DNA from: Sinomicrobium oceani
GTDB taxonomy: Bacteria > Bacteroidota > Bacteroidia > Flavobacteriales > Flavobacteriaceae
Assembly (NCBI RefSeq): GCF_900119185.1
Contig: NZ_FPJE01000014.1
Span: forward strand, 107,996-171,995
Reading direction: 5' to 3'
Length of the DNA: 64,000 nucleotides
Below, one piece after another: positions 16,997 through 26,910 of this stretch; the stretch's first letter is position 1, and each line of letters begins with the position of its first letter. The position numbers and the translations under genes were made by a program. The notes beneath the pieces were generated by a model that did not search any database, was not told where the DNA came from, and worked only from the letters and a program-made list of their open reading frames with translations.

Positions 16997-18325
16997 ATGT
17001 TAGCATCGTTTGAAGAACATATAGACAAACATTTTCCGTTTTTACGACAGGCACGGTTGCTGATCGCTATCAGTGGCGGGATAGACAGCGTGGTACTGGC
17101 ACGGTTGTGTGATCAATCGGGCATGAAGATCGCGTTGGCGCATTGCAATTTCCACCTGCGCGGAGCGGACAGTGACGACGATGAAGAGTTTGTCCGGAAA
17201 CTCGGGACAATCCTGAACGCACCGGTCTATACCCAACATTTCGATACGCGGAAATACGCTGCGGAAAAAGGTATGTCCATACAGCTTGCGGCCCGGGAAC
17301 TCCGCTATGCCTGGTTCGGTCGGTTGCTGGGCGAAGGAAAAGGAGCTTATCTGCTTACGGCCCATCATGCCGATGACAGCCTGGAAACATTCCTGATCAA
17401 CCTCTCGCGGGGTACGGGGATCGAAGGCCTTTCGGGAATCCCTGCAGTGAACGGTAAAATAATACGTCCGCTGCTGCCTTTTTCCAGAGAAACGCTCAAA
17501 GGTTACCTGCTGGAACAGCAATGGACATGGCGGGAAGACGTCAGTAATTCGGACACGAAATACCTGAGAAACAAGATCAGGCACCAGATGGTACCGGAAC
17601 TGAAATCCCTGTCTCCCGATTTTCTTAAGCAATTCGGGCGTACGCAACAGCATCTTGCCGAATGCGGGCTCATTGTCGAAAATTATATCGAAGGGCTGCG
17701 AAAAGACCTCTTCAGGCAAGAGGGAGACCGCCGTATCGTTGCTGTAGACAAACTGGAACAACTGCATCCGCAGGAAACCTGTTTGTATTATCTCTTCAGG
17801 GAATTTTCCTTCCCGGTTGCGGAAATACAGAAACTGCTCAGGGCTATGTCCGGCAAAAAAATAACATCGGAAAAATTTATCATGGTGCGCGACAGGGAAC
17901 ACCTGCTCATAGAACCCATAGCACAGGAAGAGACCGGAGCATCTTATTTTTTTATCACCGATGATATCCGCGAAATCGGATATCCCGTTCGCCTGTTATT
18001 TTCGGAAGGGGATAATGATGTGATAAACCCGGGAAACGGGGTGACAATTGATAAAGATAAGTTAAACTATCCGTTAAAATTGAGAAAATGGGAAAAAGGC
18101 GATTATTTTTACCCTCTTGGGATGACTAACCGTAAGAAACTGAGCAAGTTTTTTAAAGATGAGAAAGTTCCGGTGCTCGACAAAAACAACACCTGGCTAT
18201 TGTGTTCCGGCGATGCTATTGTCTGGGTTATAGGATATCGGCTCGACAACCGTTTCAAGGTGACCGCGGAAACCGTAAATACCCTGAAAATCTCTATACA
18301 TAGCGAAGCGAAGAATGAAAACTGA
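16997..18325 (+). CDS. tilS: tRNA(Ile)-lysidine synthase
   Basis: 442 residues from the ATG at 16997; a start at 16952 would add 15 residues but lies ahead of the predicted promoter. The ATP-pyrophosphatase motif Ser-Gly-Gly-Ile-Asp-Ser is at 26-31, and His-His-Ala-Asp-Asp near 118-122 is typical of TilS. The C-terminal third carries the TilS substrate-binding domain (Pro-Leu-Gly-Met-Thr-Asn-Arg-Lys-Lys-Leu-Ser-Lys-Phe-Phe). It changes C34 of tRNA-Ile(CAU) to lysidine so that AUA is read as isoleucine. An essential enzyme; standard length. Confidence 0.95.
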   Translation: MLASFEEHIDKHFPFLRQARLLIAISGGIDSVVLARLCDQSGMKIALAHCNFHLRGADSDDDEEFVRKLGTILNAPVYTQHFDTRKYAAEKGMSIQLAARELRYAWFGRLLGEGKGAYLLTAHHADDSLETFLINLSRGTGIEGLSGIPAVNGKIIRPLLPFSRETLKGYLLEQQWTWREDVSNSDTKYLRNKIRHQMVPELKSLSPDFLKQFGRTQQHLAECGLIVENYIEGLRKDLFRQEGDRRIVAVDKLEQLHPQETCLYYLFREFSFPVAEIQKLLRAMSGKKITSEKFIMVRDREHLLIEPIAQEETGASYFFITDDIREIGYPVRLLFSEGDNDVINPGNGVTIDKDKLNYPLKLRKWEKGDYFYPLGMTNRKKLSKFFKDEKVPVLDKNNTWLLCSGDAIVWVIGYRLDNRFKVTAETVNTLKISIHSEAKNEN

Positions 18326-18387
18326 CATAACAAATAAAACCAATTGATCTGAAAATTAATACACACAAAAAAAATTACAACATAATA

Positions 18388-20346
18388 ATGAAACACATCC
18401 TTCCTATATTCACCGGGTTATTATTTCTGATTTTTATACCGAGGGTTTCGGCACAGGCAGAACAGGTAAGCTGGGAGACCTCCGTAGAAAAAGTATCGGA
18501 CACGGAATACGAACTCGTGATCCGGGCTTCCATTGTCGAAAACTGGCACCTTTATACGACGAATATTCCGGAAGGAGGGCCGATACCGACTTCTTTTACC
18601 TTTGAAGGGGAGGGGACGGACTTCGAACTCGAAGGCGATATCCTGGAGAGTGAAGCTCACATGGAGTACGACAATATTTTTGAGATGGAACTCTCGTATT
18701 TTGACGGGGAGGCTGTTTTTAAACAAAAAATTAAATTGCTCAGGCCGGACGTCACTTCCATACAGGGACTGGTGGAATACCAGGCCTGTGATGACAAGAG
18801 CTGTATTTTTTCTGATGCGGACCTCGCTTTTGCTCTCGACGGTGGAACGGCGGAAGTAAAACAACTGGAGGTCGATGAGAAGAGTACCCTGTTGTCTAAA
18901 AAACTGAAGCTCGATCTGCAAAACCCGGAACTGCTTCGCGGGGAAGATGACGGAGCGCAGGAGGGAAATAGTCTTGCGGGAATATTTATTCTTGGTTTTC
19001 TCGGCGGTTTGCTGGCATTGCTGACACCTTGTGTATTTCCGATGATCCCGCTGACCGTATCGTTCTTTACCAAGCAATCCGGAACGCGTAAAAAAGGCAT
19101 CAGCAATGCCATTTTGTACGGGGCGTTTATCGTACTGATCTATGTATTGCTGAGTTTACCTTTTCATTTCCTGGATTCGCTTGATCCGGAAATACTCAAT
19201 ACGATCTCAACCAATGTCTGGCTCAATATAGCCTTCTTTGTCATTTTTGTATTCTTTGCTTTTTCCTTTTTCGGCTATTACGAACTGACCCTCCCGAGTT
19301 CGTGGGGGAATAAGATGGATTCGGCTTCGGGAACAGGGGGTGTTATCGGGATTTTCTTTATGGCGCTGACGCTGGCTATCGTGTCTTTTTCGTGTACCGG
19401 GCCCATTCTGGGATCATTACTCGTGGGGTCGCTCACGGCCGAAGGCGGGGCAATACAACTCACAGCGGGGATTACAGGCTTTGGTTTTGCCCTGGCACTG
19501 CCTTTTGCCTTGTTTGCCCTTTTTCCCAACTTGCTGAATTCCCTGCCGCGCTCCGGAGGATGGATGACCACGGTAAAAGTCGTGCTCGGGTTCCTGGAAC
19601 TGGCACTGGCCTTTAAATTCCTTTCCAATGCCGATCTCGTACAACACTGGGGAATTCTTAAAAGAGAAATATTTATCGGGATATGGGTGGTGATCTTTGC
19701 CCTGATGGCATTGTACCTTTTCGGAAAAATCCGTTTCCCTCATGATGGTCCCCTGAAAAAACTGGGCTTTTTACGGTTGAGTACGGCCGTGCTGGTCTCT
19801 GCCTTTGTCATGTACCTGGTATCCGGATTGTTCGGAGGGCATCTCAAAATGCTCAGTGGTTTTCCACCCCCGGTATTTTACAGTGTCAAACAACAGGAAA
19901 GCGAGTGTCCCCTTGGACTGAACTGTTTTAAGGATTTTGATGAGGGACTGGAATACGCCAAAGCCCATAACAAACCTATCTTACTCGATTTTACAGGATG
20001 GGCCTGTGTGAATTGTCGAAAAATGGAGGAGAACGTATGGAGCGTGCCGAAGGTCTATGAACTGCTCCGTGACGATTATGTATTGATATCCCTTTATGTC
20101 GATGACCGTAAGGAACTCCCGGAAGACAAGCAGTTTAATTACCAGCTGGAATCAGGCCGGGTAAAAAAGATCCGTACCATAGGAGAGAAGTGGGCCACTT
20201 TTCAGGCGATAAATTTCCATACGGCATCACAACCTTATTACATTATCATGACTCCCGACATGGAGTTGCTGGGACCGCCGCAACAATATACCGATACGGA
20301 TACGTATTTCAACTGGTTAAAGACCGGGACGGAAAGTGTTAAATAA
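18388..20346 (+). CDS. dsbD: Thiol:disulfide interchange protein, DsbD type
   Basis: 652 residues. Signal peptide (about 1-22). N-terminal periplasmic domain with Cys134 and Cys139. Eight-helix membrane domain from about 196 to 490 with Cys215 (Thr-Pro-Cys-Val-Phe-Pro) and Cys336 (Ser-Cys-Thr-Gly-Pro). C-terminal thioredoxin domain with Cys-Val-Asn-Cys at 540-543. All six cysteines needed to pass electrons from cytoplasmic thioredoxin to periplasmic proteins are present. It stands 62 bases after tilS and is followed by an intrinsic terminator. Confidence 0.94.
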   Translation: MKHILPIFTGLLFLIFIPRVSAQAEQVSWETSVEKVSDTEYELVIRASIVENWHLYTTNIPEGGPIPTSFTFEGEGTDFELEGDILESEAHMEYDNIFEMELSYFDGEAVFKQKIKLLRPDVTSIQGLVEYQACDDKSCIFSDADLAFALDGGTAEVKQLEVDEKSTLLSKKLKLDLQNPELLRGEDDGAQEGNSLAGIFILGFLGGLLALLTPCVFPMIPLTVSFFTKQSGTRKKGISNAILYGAFIVLIYVLLSLPFHFLDSLDPEILNTISTNVWLNIAFFVIFVFFAFSFFGYYELTLPSSWGNKMDSASGTGGVIGIFFMALTLAIVSFSCTGPILGSLLVGSLTAEGGAIQLTAGITGFGFALALPFALFALFPNLLNSLPRSGGWMTTVKVVLGFLELALAFKFLSNADLVQHWGILKREIFIGIWVVIFALMALYLFGKIRFPHDGPLKKLGFLRLSTAVLVSAFVMYLVSGLFGGHLKMLSGFPPPVFYSVKQQESECPLGLNCFKDFDEGLEYAKAHNKPILLDFTGWACVNCRKMEENVWSVPKVYELLRDDYVLISLYVDDRKELPEDKQFNYQLESGRVKKIRTIGEKWATFQAINFHTASQPYYIIMTPDMELLGPPQQYTDTDTYFNWLKTGTESVK

Positions 20347-20370
20347 TAACGTCTTTTTATGACGAAATGT

Positions 20371-20398
20371 AAAAGTGCGGTACGCTCCGCACTTTTTT
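20371..20398 (+). terminator. Intrinsic terminator after dsbD
   Basis: AAAAGTGCGG (20371-20380) pairs with CCGCACTTTT (20387-20396) around TACGCT, followed by T's. It separates dsbD from the next gene. Confidence 0.85.
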
Positions 20399-20535
20399 GT
20401 TTTATATTTGCCGGATCATCGAGACTGAAATATCCGGTGCGATCTCCCGACACTACAATGTTGCTTTTAACATGCTTCCCGGGAACGGATCGGGTAGTTT
20501 TCTTCGGTAATACATCACATACTAACAACACTGCA

Positions 20536-22380
20536 ATGAAGAAATTCTCCTTATTACTGCTTACGCTGTTTCTTTCCGTATCCTGCCTGGCACAGGAATA
20601 CGACGTCAAAGCACACTACGATAAGCAGGAAGTAGCCATTACGATGAGAGATGGTATTAAACTGCATACCACTATTTACAGCCCTAAAGACAAAACCCGC
20701 AAATATCCCGTAGTCATGCAGCGTACGCCGTATAGCTGTGCACCTTACGGAGAAGGACAGTACCGCTCCAAGATTGGGCCTAACGAGACGATGATGAAAG
20801 ATGGATATATCATCGTGTACCAGGATGTTAGAGGCCGGTGGAACAGTGAAGGGGTTTTTGACAATATGAGGGCTTATATTCCCCGGAAGAAAAGAAGACA
20901 GACCGACGAAGCTTCCGATACCTACGATACGATAGACTGGCTCGTAAAAAACGTGGCCAATACTAACGGGCGCGTCGGTGTATGGGGTGGATCTTATCCG
21001 GGATTTTATTCCACATACAGCCTGCTCGATGCGCATCCTGCATTGAAAGCGGTTTCTCCGCAGGCGCCGATAGGCGATTTTTTCTTTGACGACTTTCATC
21101 ACAACGGGGCGTATATGCTGAGCTACTGGAGGGTAACACCACTATTCGGGCATATGAAAAACAAGCCCGTCACCGAAGCCTGGTACGAACTTCCCGACCT
21201 GGGAACACAGGACCAGTACCAGTTTTTTCTCGATGCCGGTCCGCTGACCAACCTGGACCAGTACTTTAAAAAAGATAATGTGTTCTGGCAGCAGCTCAAG
21301 GACCATCCGAATTACGACGAGTTCTGGAAACCAAGAGGTATTATACAGCATCTCAACAATATAAAACCTGCCGTGATGGTCGTGGGCGGATGGTTTGATG
21401 CCGAAGACCTTTACGGGCCTTTATCGACCTATAAGGCGATGAAGCGCAGTGGAAATTACAATACTATTGTCATGGGGCCTTGGAGCCACGGAGACTGGAC
21501 CCGGTTGCATAAGCGACAGGCAATAGGAAATGTGTATTTCGGGGATGATATTTCTGAATTTTACCAGAAAGAGATAGAAACCCGTTTTTTTGACCATTTT
21601 CTCAAAGGAAGCGGGGATAAAAACTCCGGTTTGCCGGAAGCTTATATGTTCGATACCGGAAAGCACGAATGGCAGAAGTTCGATACCTGGCCACCGGAAA
21701 ATACGCGTAAGGAATCGTACGGTATGGGCAGGAACCAGGCATTGTCCCGGGTTATGACCATGGAATACTCGTACCAGGAGTTTGTCAGCGACCCTAAAAA
21801 ACCGGTTCCGTATTCCGAAGATATCAAGGTTGTATTTACGCCCCGAAAGTACATGACCGATGACCAGCGTTTTGCGGCGAGAAGACCGGATGTCCTGGTC
21901 TTTGAAACACAGGTGCTGGACGAAGACATGACCCTGGCGGGAGATATTCTGGCAAAGCTCAAGGTGTCCACCACAGGTACGGATGCCGACTGGGTGGTGA
22001 AAGTCATAGATGTTTTTCCTCCGGATGCGGAGGATGACGAAGAAACCCAGGAGTATCTGAAGATGAGCAATTACCATATGATGGTGCGGAGCGAGGTGAT
22101 GCGGGGAAGGTTCCGAAACAGTTTTGAGAAACCGGAACCTTTTGTTCCCGGTGAAGTTACCGATGTCCATGTGAAATTGCAGGATGTGTTCCACACCTTT
22201 AAAAAGGGACATAAAATACAGGTACAGGTGCAAAGTACCTGGTTTCCTCTTATCGACCTGAATCCGCAGACTTTTGTAGACAATATATTCTATGCCAAAG
22301 AAGAAGATTTTCAAAAACAGACCCACAGGGTGTATAACGCTTCGTCCATAGAGTTTACTGTCCTGGGGAAAGGCGACTAA
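20536..22380 (+). CDS. CocE/NonD-family hydrolase (alpha-amino acid ester hydrolase-like)
   Basis: 614 residues from the ATG at 20536; the frame is open 59 codons earlier but crosses a terminator, and only the chosen start gives a signal peptide (about 1-20, ending Leu-Ala-Gln). Alpha/beta hydrolase with the nucleophile Ser153 in Gly-Gly-Ser-Tyr-Pro-Gly, the acid in Gly-Gly-Trp-Phe-Asp-Ala-Glu-Asp, the His in Gly-Pro-Trp-Ser-His-Gly, and a C-terminal jelly-roll domain (Pfam X-Pro dipeptidyl-peptidase C-terminal). The adjacent Glu-Asp resembles the carboxylate cluster of enzymes that act on amino-acid esters and beta-lactams. The true substrate may be a peptide or ester. A TATATTTG at 20403-20410 could be its promoter. 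Confidence 0.85.
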   Translation: MKKFSLLLLTLFLSVSCLAQEYDVKAHYDKQEVAITMRDGIKLHTTIYSPKDKTRKYPVVMQRTPYSCAPYGEGQYRSKIGPNETMMKDGYIIVYQDVRGRWNSEGVFDNMRAYIPRKKRRQTDEASDTYDTIDWLVKNVANTNGRVGVWGGSYPGFYSTYSLLDAHPALKAVSPQAPIGDFFFDDFHHNGAYMLSYWRVTPLFGHMKNKPVTEAWYELPDLGTQDQYQFFLDAGPLTNLDQYFKKDNVFWQQLKDHPNYDEFWKPRGIIQHLNNIKPAVMVVGGWFDAEDLYGPLSTYKAMKRSGNYNTIVMGPWSHGDWTRLHKRQAIGNVYFGDDISEFYQKEIETRFFDHFLKGSGDKNSGLPEAYMFDTGKHEWQKFDTWPPENTRKESYGMGRNQALSRVMTMEYSYQEFVSDPKKPVPYSEDIKVVFTPRKYMTDDQRFAARRPDVLVFETQVLDEDMTLAGDILAKLKVSTTGTDADWVVKVIDVFPPDAEDDEETQEYLKMSNYHMMVRSEVMRGRFRNSFEKPEPFVPGEVTDVHVKLQDVFHTFKKGHKIQVQVQSTWFPLIDLNPQTFVDNIFYAKEEDFQKQTHRVYNASSIEFTVLGKGD

Positions 22381-22482
22381 GATTTTGCCCTATCATCGTT
22401 GTTCCTGGTATAGCTATGATTTCCGGGAACAAGGATCGTATTATACGTATTGTTCCATTAACACTGATTTTAACCGACCCTT

Positions 22483-25400
22483 ATGAAAAAAAATACTTCT
22501 TTTATTGCTTCTGTACTGTGGTTATGCTGCGGGATATCCGCACTATACGGCACACCGGACCCCAAAGACACCCGGCTTTTATCGCAGCCGGCTCTGAGTG
22601 ACACCCATATCGCATTTATTTATGCCGAAGACCTGTGGGTTGCAGGTAAAGATGGTTCCAACCCGATACGGCTTACCATCGACGAAGGAGTAGAGTCGAA
22701 CCCGGTCTTTTCACCCGATGGCTCCATGATCGCATTTAATGCCGAATACGATGGTAACACTGATGTCTATATCGTACCCGTAACCGGCGGTGTTCCCCAA
22801 AGACTCACCTGGCACCCTTACGGTGATATGGTCAGGGGATTTACACCGGATGGAAAAAAAGTGCTCTTTGCTTCGCAGCGGAATACATTTACCAACAGGT
22901 ACACCCAGTTGTTTACCGTAAGCGTGGAGGGCGGAAATGTTACCCGGCTGGAAATTCCCAATGCGTACTGGGCTGATTATTCCTCTGACGGGAAACATAT
23001 GGCTTACACGCCTTTACGGGATGTTTTTTCGGAGTGGAAACACTATCGGGGCGGTACCATATCGCGTATATGGATCTATGACACGGGAGATCACTCCGTT
23101 GATGAGATCCCCAAACCCGAAGGCGGATGTAACGACACTAACCCGGCGTGGATGGGGGCCGACGTATATTTCCGCAGTGACCGGAACGGAGAGTTCAACC
23201 TCTTTTCCTATAATACGGAGACTAAAGAAATAAAACAACTTACCGATTACAAAGACTTCCCGGTGATCAGTTTGCAGGCGGGCAAAGGGGAGATCATCTA
23301 TGAGCAGGCGGGATATCTGCACCTCTACGACGTGTCGTCCGGAGTGTCGGAACGCCTGAAGGTGGGGATAGCTACCGATTTACTGGAATTGCGCCAGCGT
23401 TTTGTGTCGGGATCCGATTATGTCCGGAGCGCGTCCGTTTCTCCGTCCGGGGCACGGGTAGCGTTAGATTTCAGGGGGGAGATCGTGACCGTACCTTCCA
23501 AAAAAGGAGATCCGATGAACATAACCCAGACACCAGGCGTACATGAACACAGTCCTCAATGGTCACCGGACGGAAAGTCTATCGCCTATTTTTCGGATGC
23601 CGGGGGAGCGTATGCCATACATATCAAAGACAAAGAAGGCAAAGGGGAAGCTAAAGTGATACCACCCGGAGGAACCGGTTTTTATGCGTATTTACACTGG
23701 GCTCCCGATAGTAAAAAATTGTGTTTTTCCGATAACGGAAGAAATCTTTATGTGGCTGATGTGGCTTCGGGAAAAGTGACCAGGATTGCTTCTGATGAAC
23801 GCTATGTGCCCGGGGTTTTTCGTGAATTGTTCGGAGACTGGTCGGCAGATTCCAACTGGGTAGCTTATACAGTGATTACCGATACCCATTTCGAAAGGGC
23901 ATACCTGTATGCCGTTAACGAGCAGAAATCGTATCCTGTTTCGGATGGTTTGTCCAGCGTATCCAGTCCGGTGTTCGATCCTTCGGGAAAATATCTTTAT
24001 ATGCTGGCATCGACCGATGCGGGTCCGGTACTGAACTGGTTCGACCAGTCTTCCATAGATATGAACATGACCAATGCGATCTACCTTGTAACGCTTCAGA
24101 AAGCGGTGAAATCGCCATTTGCACACGAGAATGACAGAGAAGAGACGGGAGGAGAAAAAGCGGATCAGGAGAAGAATAAAAAGAATACTAAAGATAAAGA
24201 CAAAAAGCACCCCGGGCTGAACATAGACTGGGATGGCCTGGAGTACCGCATTGTCGATTTCCCGTTGTCTCCCGGTACATATGCCGATCTGGGCATAGCC
24301 AGGGAGGGCGAATTGTTCTATATCGTGCAGGCACCCTACGGGGGAACTTCCATGCTGCACAAATACGACCTCAAAGAAAGGAAGGACGAAGAGCTTATGC
24401 CGGCAGATGCTTTTGAGATTGCCGGTAAAGGTGAAAAAATGCTGTACCGGAGCAAGGGAAAATGGGGAGTGGCCGATACGGGGAAGAAACCTGATAACGG
24501 GGTGCTGAACACAGAAGCTATAAAGGTGAAAACGGATCCGGTAGCAGAGTGGGACAATATTTTTGAAGAAGCCTGGCGTGTAAACCGCGATTATTTTTAC
24601 GATCCCGGCATGCACGGGGCCGACTGGAAAGCCATACGGGAGAAGTATCGTGTTTTTTTACCGGATCTGTCTTGTCACAGTGATCTCTATCGCGTGATGG
24701 AATGGATGTTCAGCGAACTGGCAGTGGGACATCACCGGTTTAACAGCACGGGTGATCGTCTGCATCGCCCGGAATATATCGGAGGCGGATTGCTGGGTGC
24801 GGATTATGTAACCGACGGTAACCGTTACCGTTTTAAAAAAATATACGGCGGGCTCAACTGGAACCCGGAGATGAGGTCCCCGCTTACGGAACCCGGCGTG
24901 GATGTAAGGGAAGGAGACTACCTCATTGCTGTAAACGGCCGGGAAGTCACCGCAGCAGACAATCTGTACAGTTTTTTTGAAAATACCGCGGGCCGGGAAG
25001 TTCGTCTTACCGTAAACAGCAGTCCCGGTAAGTCGGGGGCAAGAGAAGTGAAAGTAACACCGATAGCTACCGAGTGGGCCCTGAGAAACCGTGATTGGGT
25101 GGAGGGTAACATGAAAAAAGTACATGAAGCCACAGACGGGCAGGTAGCTTATGTCTATGTGCCCAATACGGCTAATGCCGGGCACGAATATTTTAAACGT
25201 TACTTTTTTCCTCAGGCCAACAAAAAGGCTATTATCGTGGACGAGCGTTTTAACGGGGGCGGATATCTTGCCGATTATTACATAGATATCCTGAAAAGGC
25301 CCGTACAGGCCTACTGGAATTTTCGTTATGGAGCCGATCTCAAATCACCCAGTGCTTCTATACAAGGGCCGAAAGTAATGCTGATCGACGAAACAGCAGG

Positions 25401-25743
25401 TTCGGGAGGTGATTTTCTGCCCTGGATGTTCCGTAAGTTCGGATTGGGCAAGATCATAGGAAAACGGACATGGGGCGGCCTGGTCGGCGTATTGGGGTAT
25501 CCGCAGTTTATAGACGGAGGGTCGGTAACGGCACCGAATGTCGCCTTCTACAGCGAGGAGGGCTTCCGGGTAGAAAACGAAGGTGTAGCGCCGGATATCG
25601 AAGTGGAGCAATGGCCGGAAGCGGTCATCGAAGGCAAAGATCCGCAACTGGAAAGGGCTATAGAAGAAGTGATGAAGGAGTTAAAAGCCAATCCTCCGAA
25701 GACGATGAAACGTCCCGCACATCCTGTCCGGGTTAAGCGCTGA
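22483..25743 (+). CDS. Tricorn-type protease, S41 family, exported
   Basis: 1086 residues. Signal peptide (about 1-24). Two beta-propeller regions made of WD40/TolB-like blades (repeats of Ser-Pro-Asp-Gly and Asp-Ile/Tyr-Val-Pro) up to about 560. A Lys/Glu-rich linker near 550-575, a C1 helical domain, a PDZ domain (about 770-860), and an S41 protease core with Ser974 in Ala-Gly-Ser-Gly-Gly-Asp. Tricorn degrades peptides of 6-12 residues released by other proteases. The preceding gene encodes another exported hydrolase, which suggests peptide scavenging in the periplasm (inferred). Confidence 0.92.
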   Translation: MKKNTSFIASVLWLCCGISALYGTPDPKDTRLLSQPALSDTHIAFIYAEDLWVAGKDGSNPIRLTIDEGVESNPVFSPDGSMIAFNAEYDGNTDVYIVPVTGGVPQRLTWHPYGDMVRGFTPDGKKVLFASQRNTFTNRYTQLFTVSVEGGNVTRLEIPNAYWADYSSDGKHMAYTPLRDVFSEWKHYRGGTISRIWIYDTGDHSVDEIPKPEGGCNDTNPAWMGADVYFRSDRNGEFNLFSYNTETKEIKQLTDYKDFPVISLQAGKGEIIYEQAGYLHLYDVSSGVSERLKVGIATDLLELRQRFVSGSDYVRSASVSPSGARVALDFRGEIVTVPSKKGDPMNITQTPGVHEHSPQWSPDGKSIAYFSDAGGAYAIHIKDKEGKGEAKVIPPGGTGFYAYLHWAPDSKKLCFSDNGRNLYVADVASGKVTRIASDERYVPGVFRELFGDWSADSNWVAYTVITDTHFERAYLYAVNEQKSYPVSDGLSSVSSPVFDPSGKYLYMLASTDAGPVLNWFDQSSIDMNMTNAIYLVTLQKAVKSPFAHENDREETGGEKADQEKNKKNTKDKDKKHPGLNIDWDGLEYRIVDFPLSPGTYADLGIAREGELFYIVQAPYGGTSMLHKYDLKERKDEELMPADAFEIAGKGEKMLYRSKGKWGVADTGKKPDNGVLNTEAIKVKTDPVAEWDNIFEEAWRVNRDYFYDPGMHGADWKAIREKYRVFLPDLSCHSDLYRVMEWMFSELAVGHHRFNSTGDRLHRPEYIGGGLLGADYVTDGNRYRFKKIYGGLNWNPEMRSPLTEPGVDVREGDYLIAVNGREVTAADNLYSFFENTAGREVRLTVNSSPGKSGAREVKVTPIATEWALRNRDWVEGNMKKVHEATDGQVAYVYVPNTANAGHEYFKRYFFPQANKKAIIVDERFNGGGYLADYYIDILKRPVQAYWNFRYGADLKSPSASIQGPKVMLIDETAGSGGDFLPWMFRKFGLGKIIGKRTWGGLVGVLGYPQFIDGGSVTAPNVAFYSEEGFRVENEGVAPDIEVEQWPEAVIEGKDPQLERAIEEVMKELKANPPKTMKRPAHPVRVKR

Positions 25744-25775
25744 GCCCGGTGTGGTTATAGCCTATAAAATACAGG

Positions 25776-25818
25776 CCCTGTCGCTCTGCTTTTGCCGGTA
25801 GGGGGGCAGGGTTTTTTA
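25776..25818 (+). terminator. Possible terminator between convergent genes
   Basis: GGCCCTG (25774-25780) can pair with CAGGGTT (25807-25813) with two G-U pairs at the outer end, and T's follow. The loop is long (26 bases), so the call is weak. Confidence 0.35.
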
Positions 25819-26040
25819 ATCTCCGAAAAATGATCGCATCATCACCCGGAGACTTATAAAGGCCATAACAATGGCTCCTATACCCATGATCAGCCCTATG
25901 ATGAGCACCGGCCAGTAAAAAGGGTGTTCCTGATTCTTAAAAGCCTGGTAGATAACTATAGGGGCCCCGAACATCAGCATCAGGGTATATGCGAAATACT
26001 GCAGGCTTTTCATGAATAATTTCCGGTCTGTCCTTCTCAA
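25816..26040 (-). CDS. DUF6095 small membrane protein
   Basis: 74 residues with two membrane segments (about 13-31 and 40-62) and the family pattern Pro-Val/Ile-Val-Ile-Tyr-Gln-Ala-Phe-Lys-Asn-Gln-Glu-His-Pro. The start is TTG (complement of 26038-26040), needed to keep the short Thr-Asp-Arg-Lys-Leu opening of the family; an internal ATG ten codons on is the alternative. It follows murQ by 12 bases and is usually found next to it in flavobacteria. Function unknown. Confidence 0.78.
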   Translation of the reverse strand: MRRTDRKLFMKSLQYFAYTLMLMFGAPIVIYQAFKNQEHPFYWPVLIIGLIMGIGAIVMAFISLRVMMRSFFGD

Positions 26041-26052
26041 AATACAGTAGTT

Positions 26053-26880
26053 TTATGATTTGTTGTCCAGAGCTCTGCCGGCTTGTATGGCATTACGGAC
26101 GTTACGGTGTTTTTGCAGGAGTTCGGTGGCGGCGGCCCTCGAAATACCCAGTTCGTCCATCAGCATCCGTATTCCGCGGTCTACCAGTTTGTCATTGCTG
26201 AGTTGCATATCCACCATTTTGTTTCCCTTCACTCTTCCGAGTTGTATCATGGTCGTTGTCGAGATCATATTGAGTATGAGTTTCTGCGCGGTACCTGCCT
26301 TCATGCGGGAACTGCCGGTAACAAACTCCGGTCCGACTACAGCTACGATGGGATAGGCTGCCACTCTCGATAACGGGCTGCCTTCGTTGCAGGTAATACA
26401 ACCGGTGATAATACCGTTTTTGTTACAGGCTTCCAGTCCGCCGATGACATAGGGCGTAGTTCCCGAAGCAGCGATCCCTACAACGACGTCCTGCGAAGAA
26501 ATGCGGTACTCCGAAAGGTCTCTCCAGGCTTGTTCCCGGTCGTCTTCGGCGTTTTCCACGGCTTTACGGATAGCACGATCTCCCCCGGCAATAAGTCCCG
26601 TTACCAGTTCTTCCGGTACTCCGTAAGTAGGCGGGCATTCCGAGGCGTCGAGGATACCGAGGCGCCCGCTGGTTCCGGCTCCTATATAGAACAACCGCCC
26701 ACCGCTTTTGAGTTTCTCCGCAATCTGCGAAACCAGCGCGTGAATCTGCGGAATGGCTCTTTCTACGGCAACCGGGACCGTCTGGTCTTCCTTGTTGATA
26801 TGGATAAGAACCTCATTGATCGACATTTTTTCCAGGTCCTGGTGGGTAGATTCTTGCTCGGTGGTTTTTATAAAATCCAT
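26053..26880 (-). CDS. murQ: N-acetylmuramic acid 6-phosphate etherase
   Basis: 275 residues. SIS fold, with Gly-Ala-Gly-Thr-Ser-Gly-Arg-Leu-Gly for the phosphosugar, and Ala-Ala-Ser-Gly-Thr-Thr-Pro-Tyr. It cleaves the lactyl ether of MurNAc-6-phosphate to GlcNAc-6-phosphate and lactate during recycling of cell-wall material. The C-terminal helical tail is somewhat shorter than in E. coli. It lies between dnaX (30 bases upstream) and the DUF6095 gene. Confidence 0.95.
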   Translation of the reverse strand: MDFIKTTEQESTHQDLEKMSINEVLIHINKEDQTVPVAVERAIPQIHALVSQIAEKLKSGGRLFYIGAGTSGRLGILDASECPPTYGVPEELVTGLIAGGDRAIRKAVENAEDDREQAWRDLSEYRISSQDVVVGIAASGTTPYVIGGLEACNKNGIITGCITCNEGSPLSRVAAYPIVAVVGPEFVTGSSRMKAGTAQKLILNMISTTTMIQLGRVKGNKMVDMQLSNDKLVDRGIRMLMDELGISRAAATELLQKHRNVRNAIQAGRALDNKS

Positions 26881-26910
26881 AATTTTGAGGTGCAGGGTGT
26901 TTATATAATG

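Noticed and set aside
20359..20535. N-terminal extension of the CocE-like hydrolase
   Set aside because: It runs through a clear terminator and buries the signal peptide; the ATG at 20536 is better.
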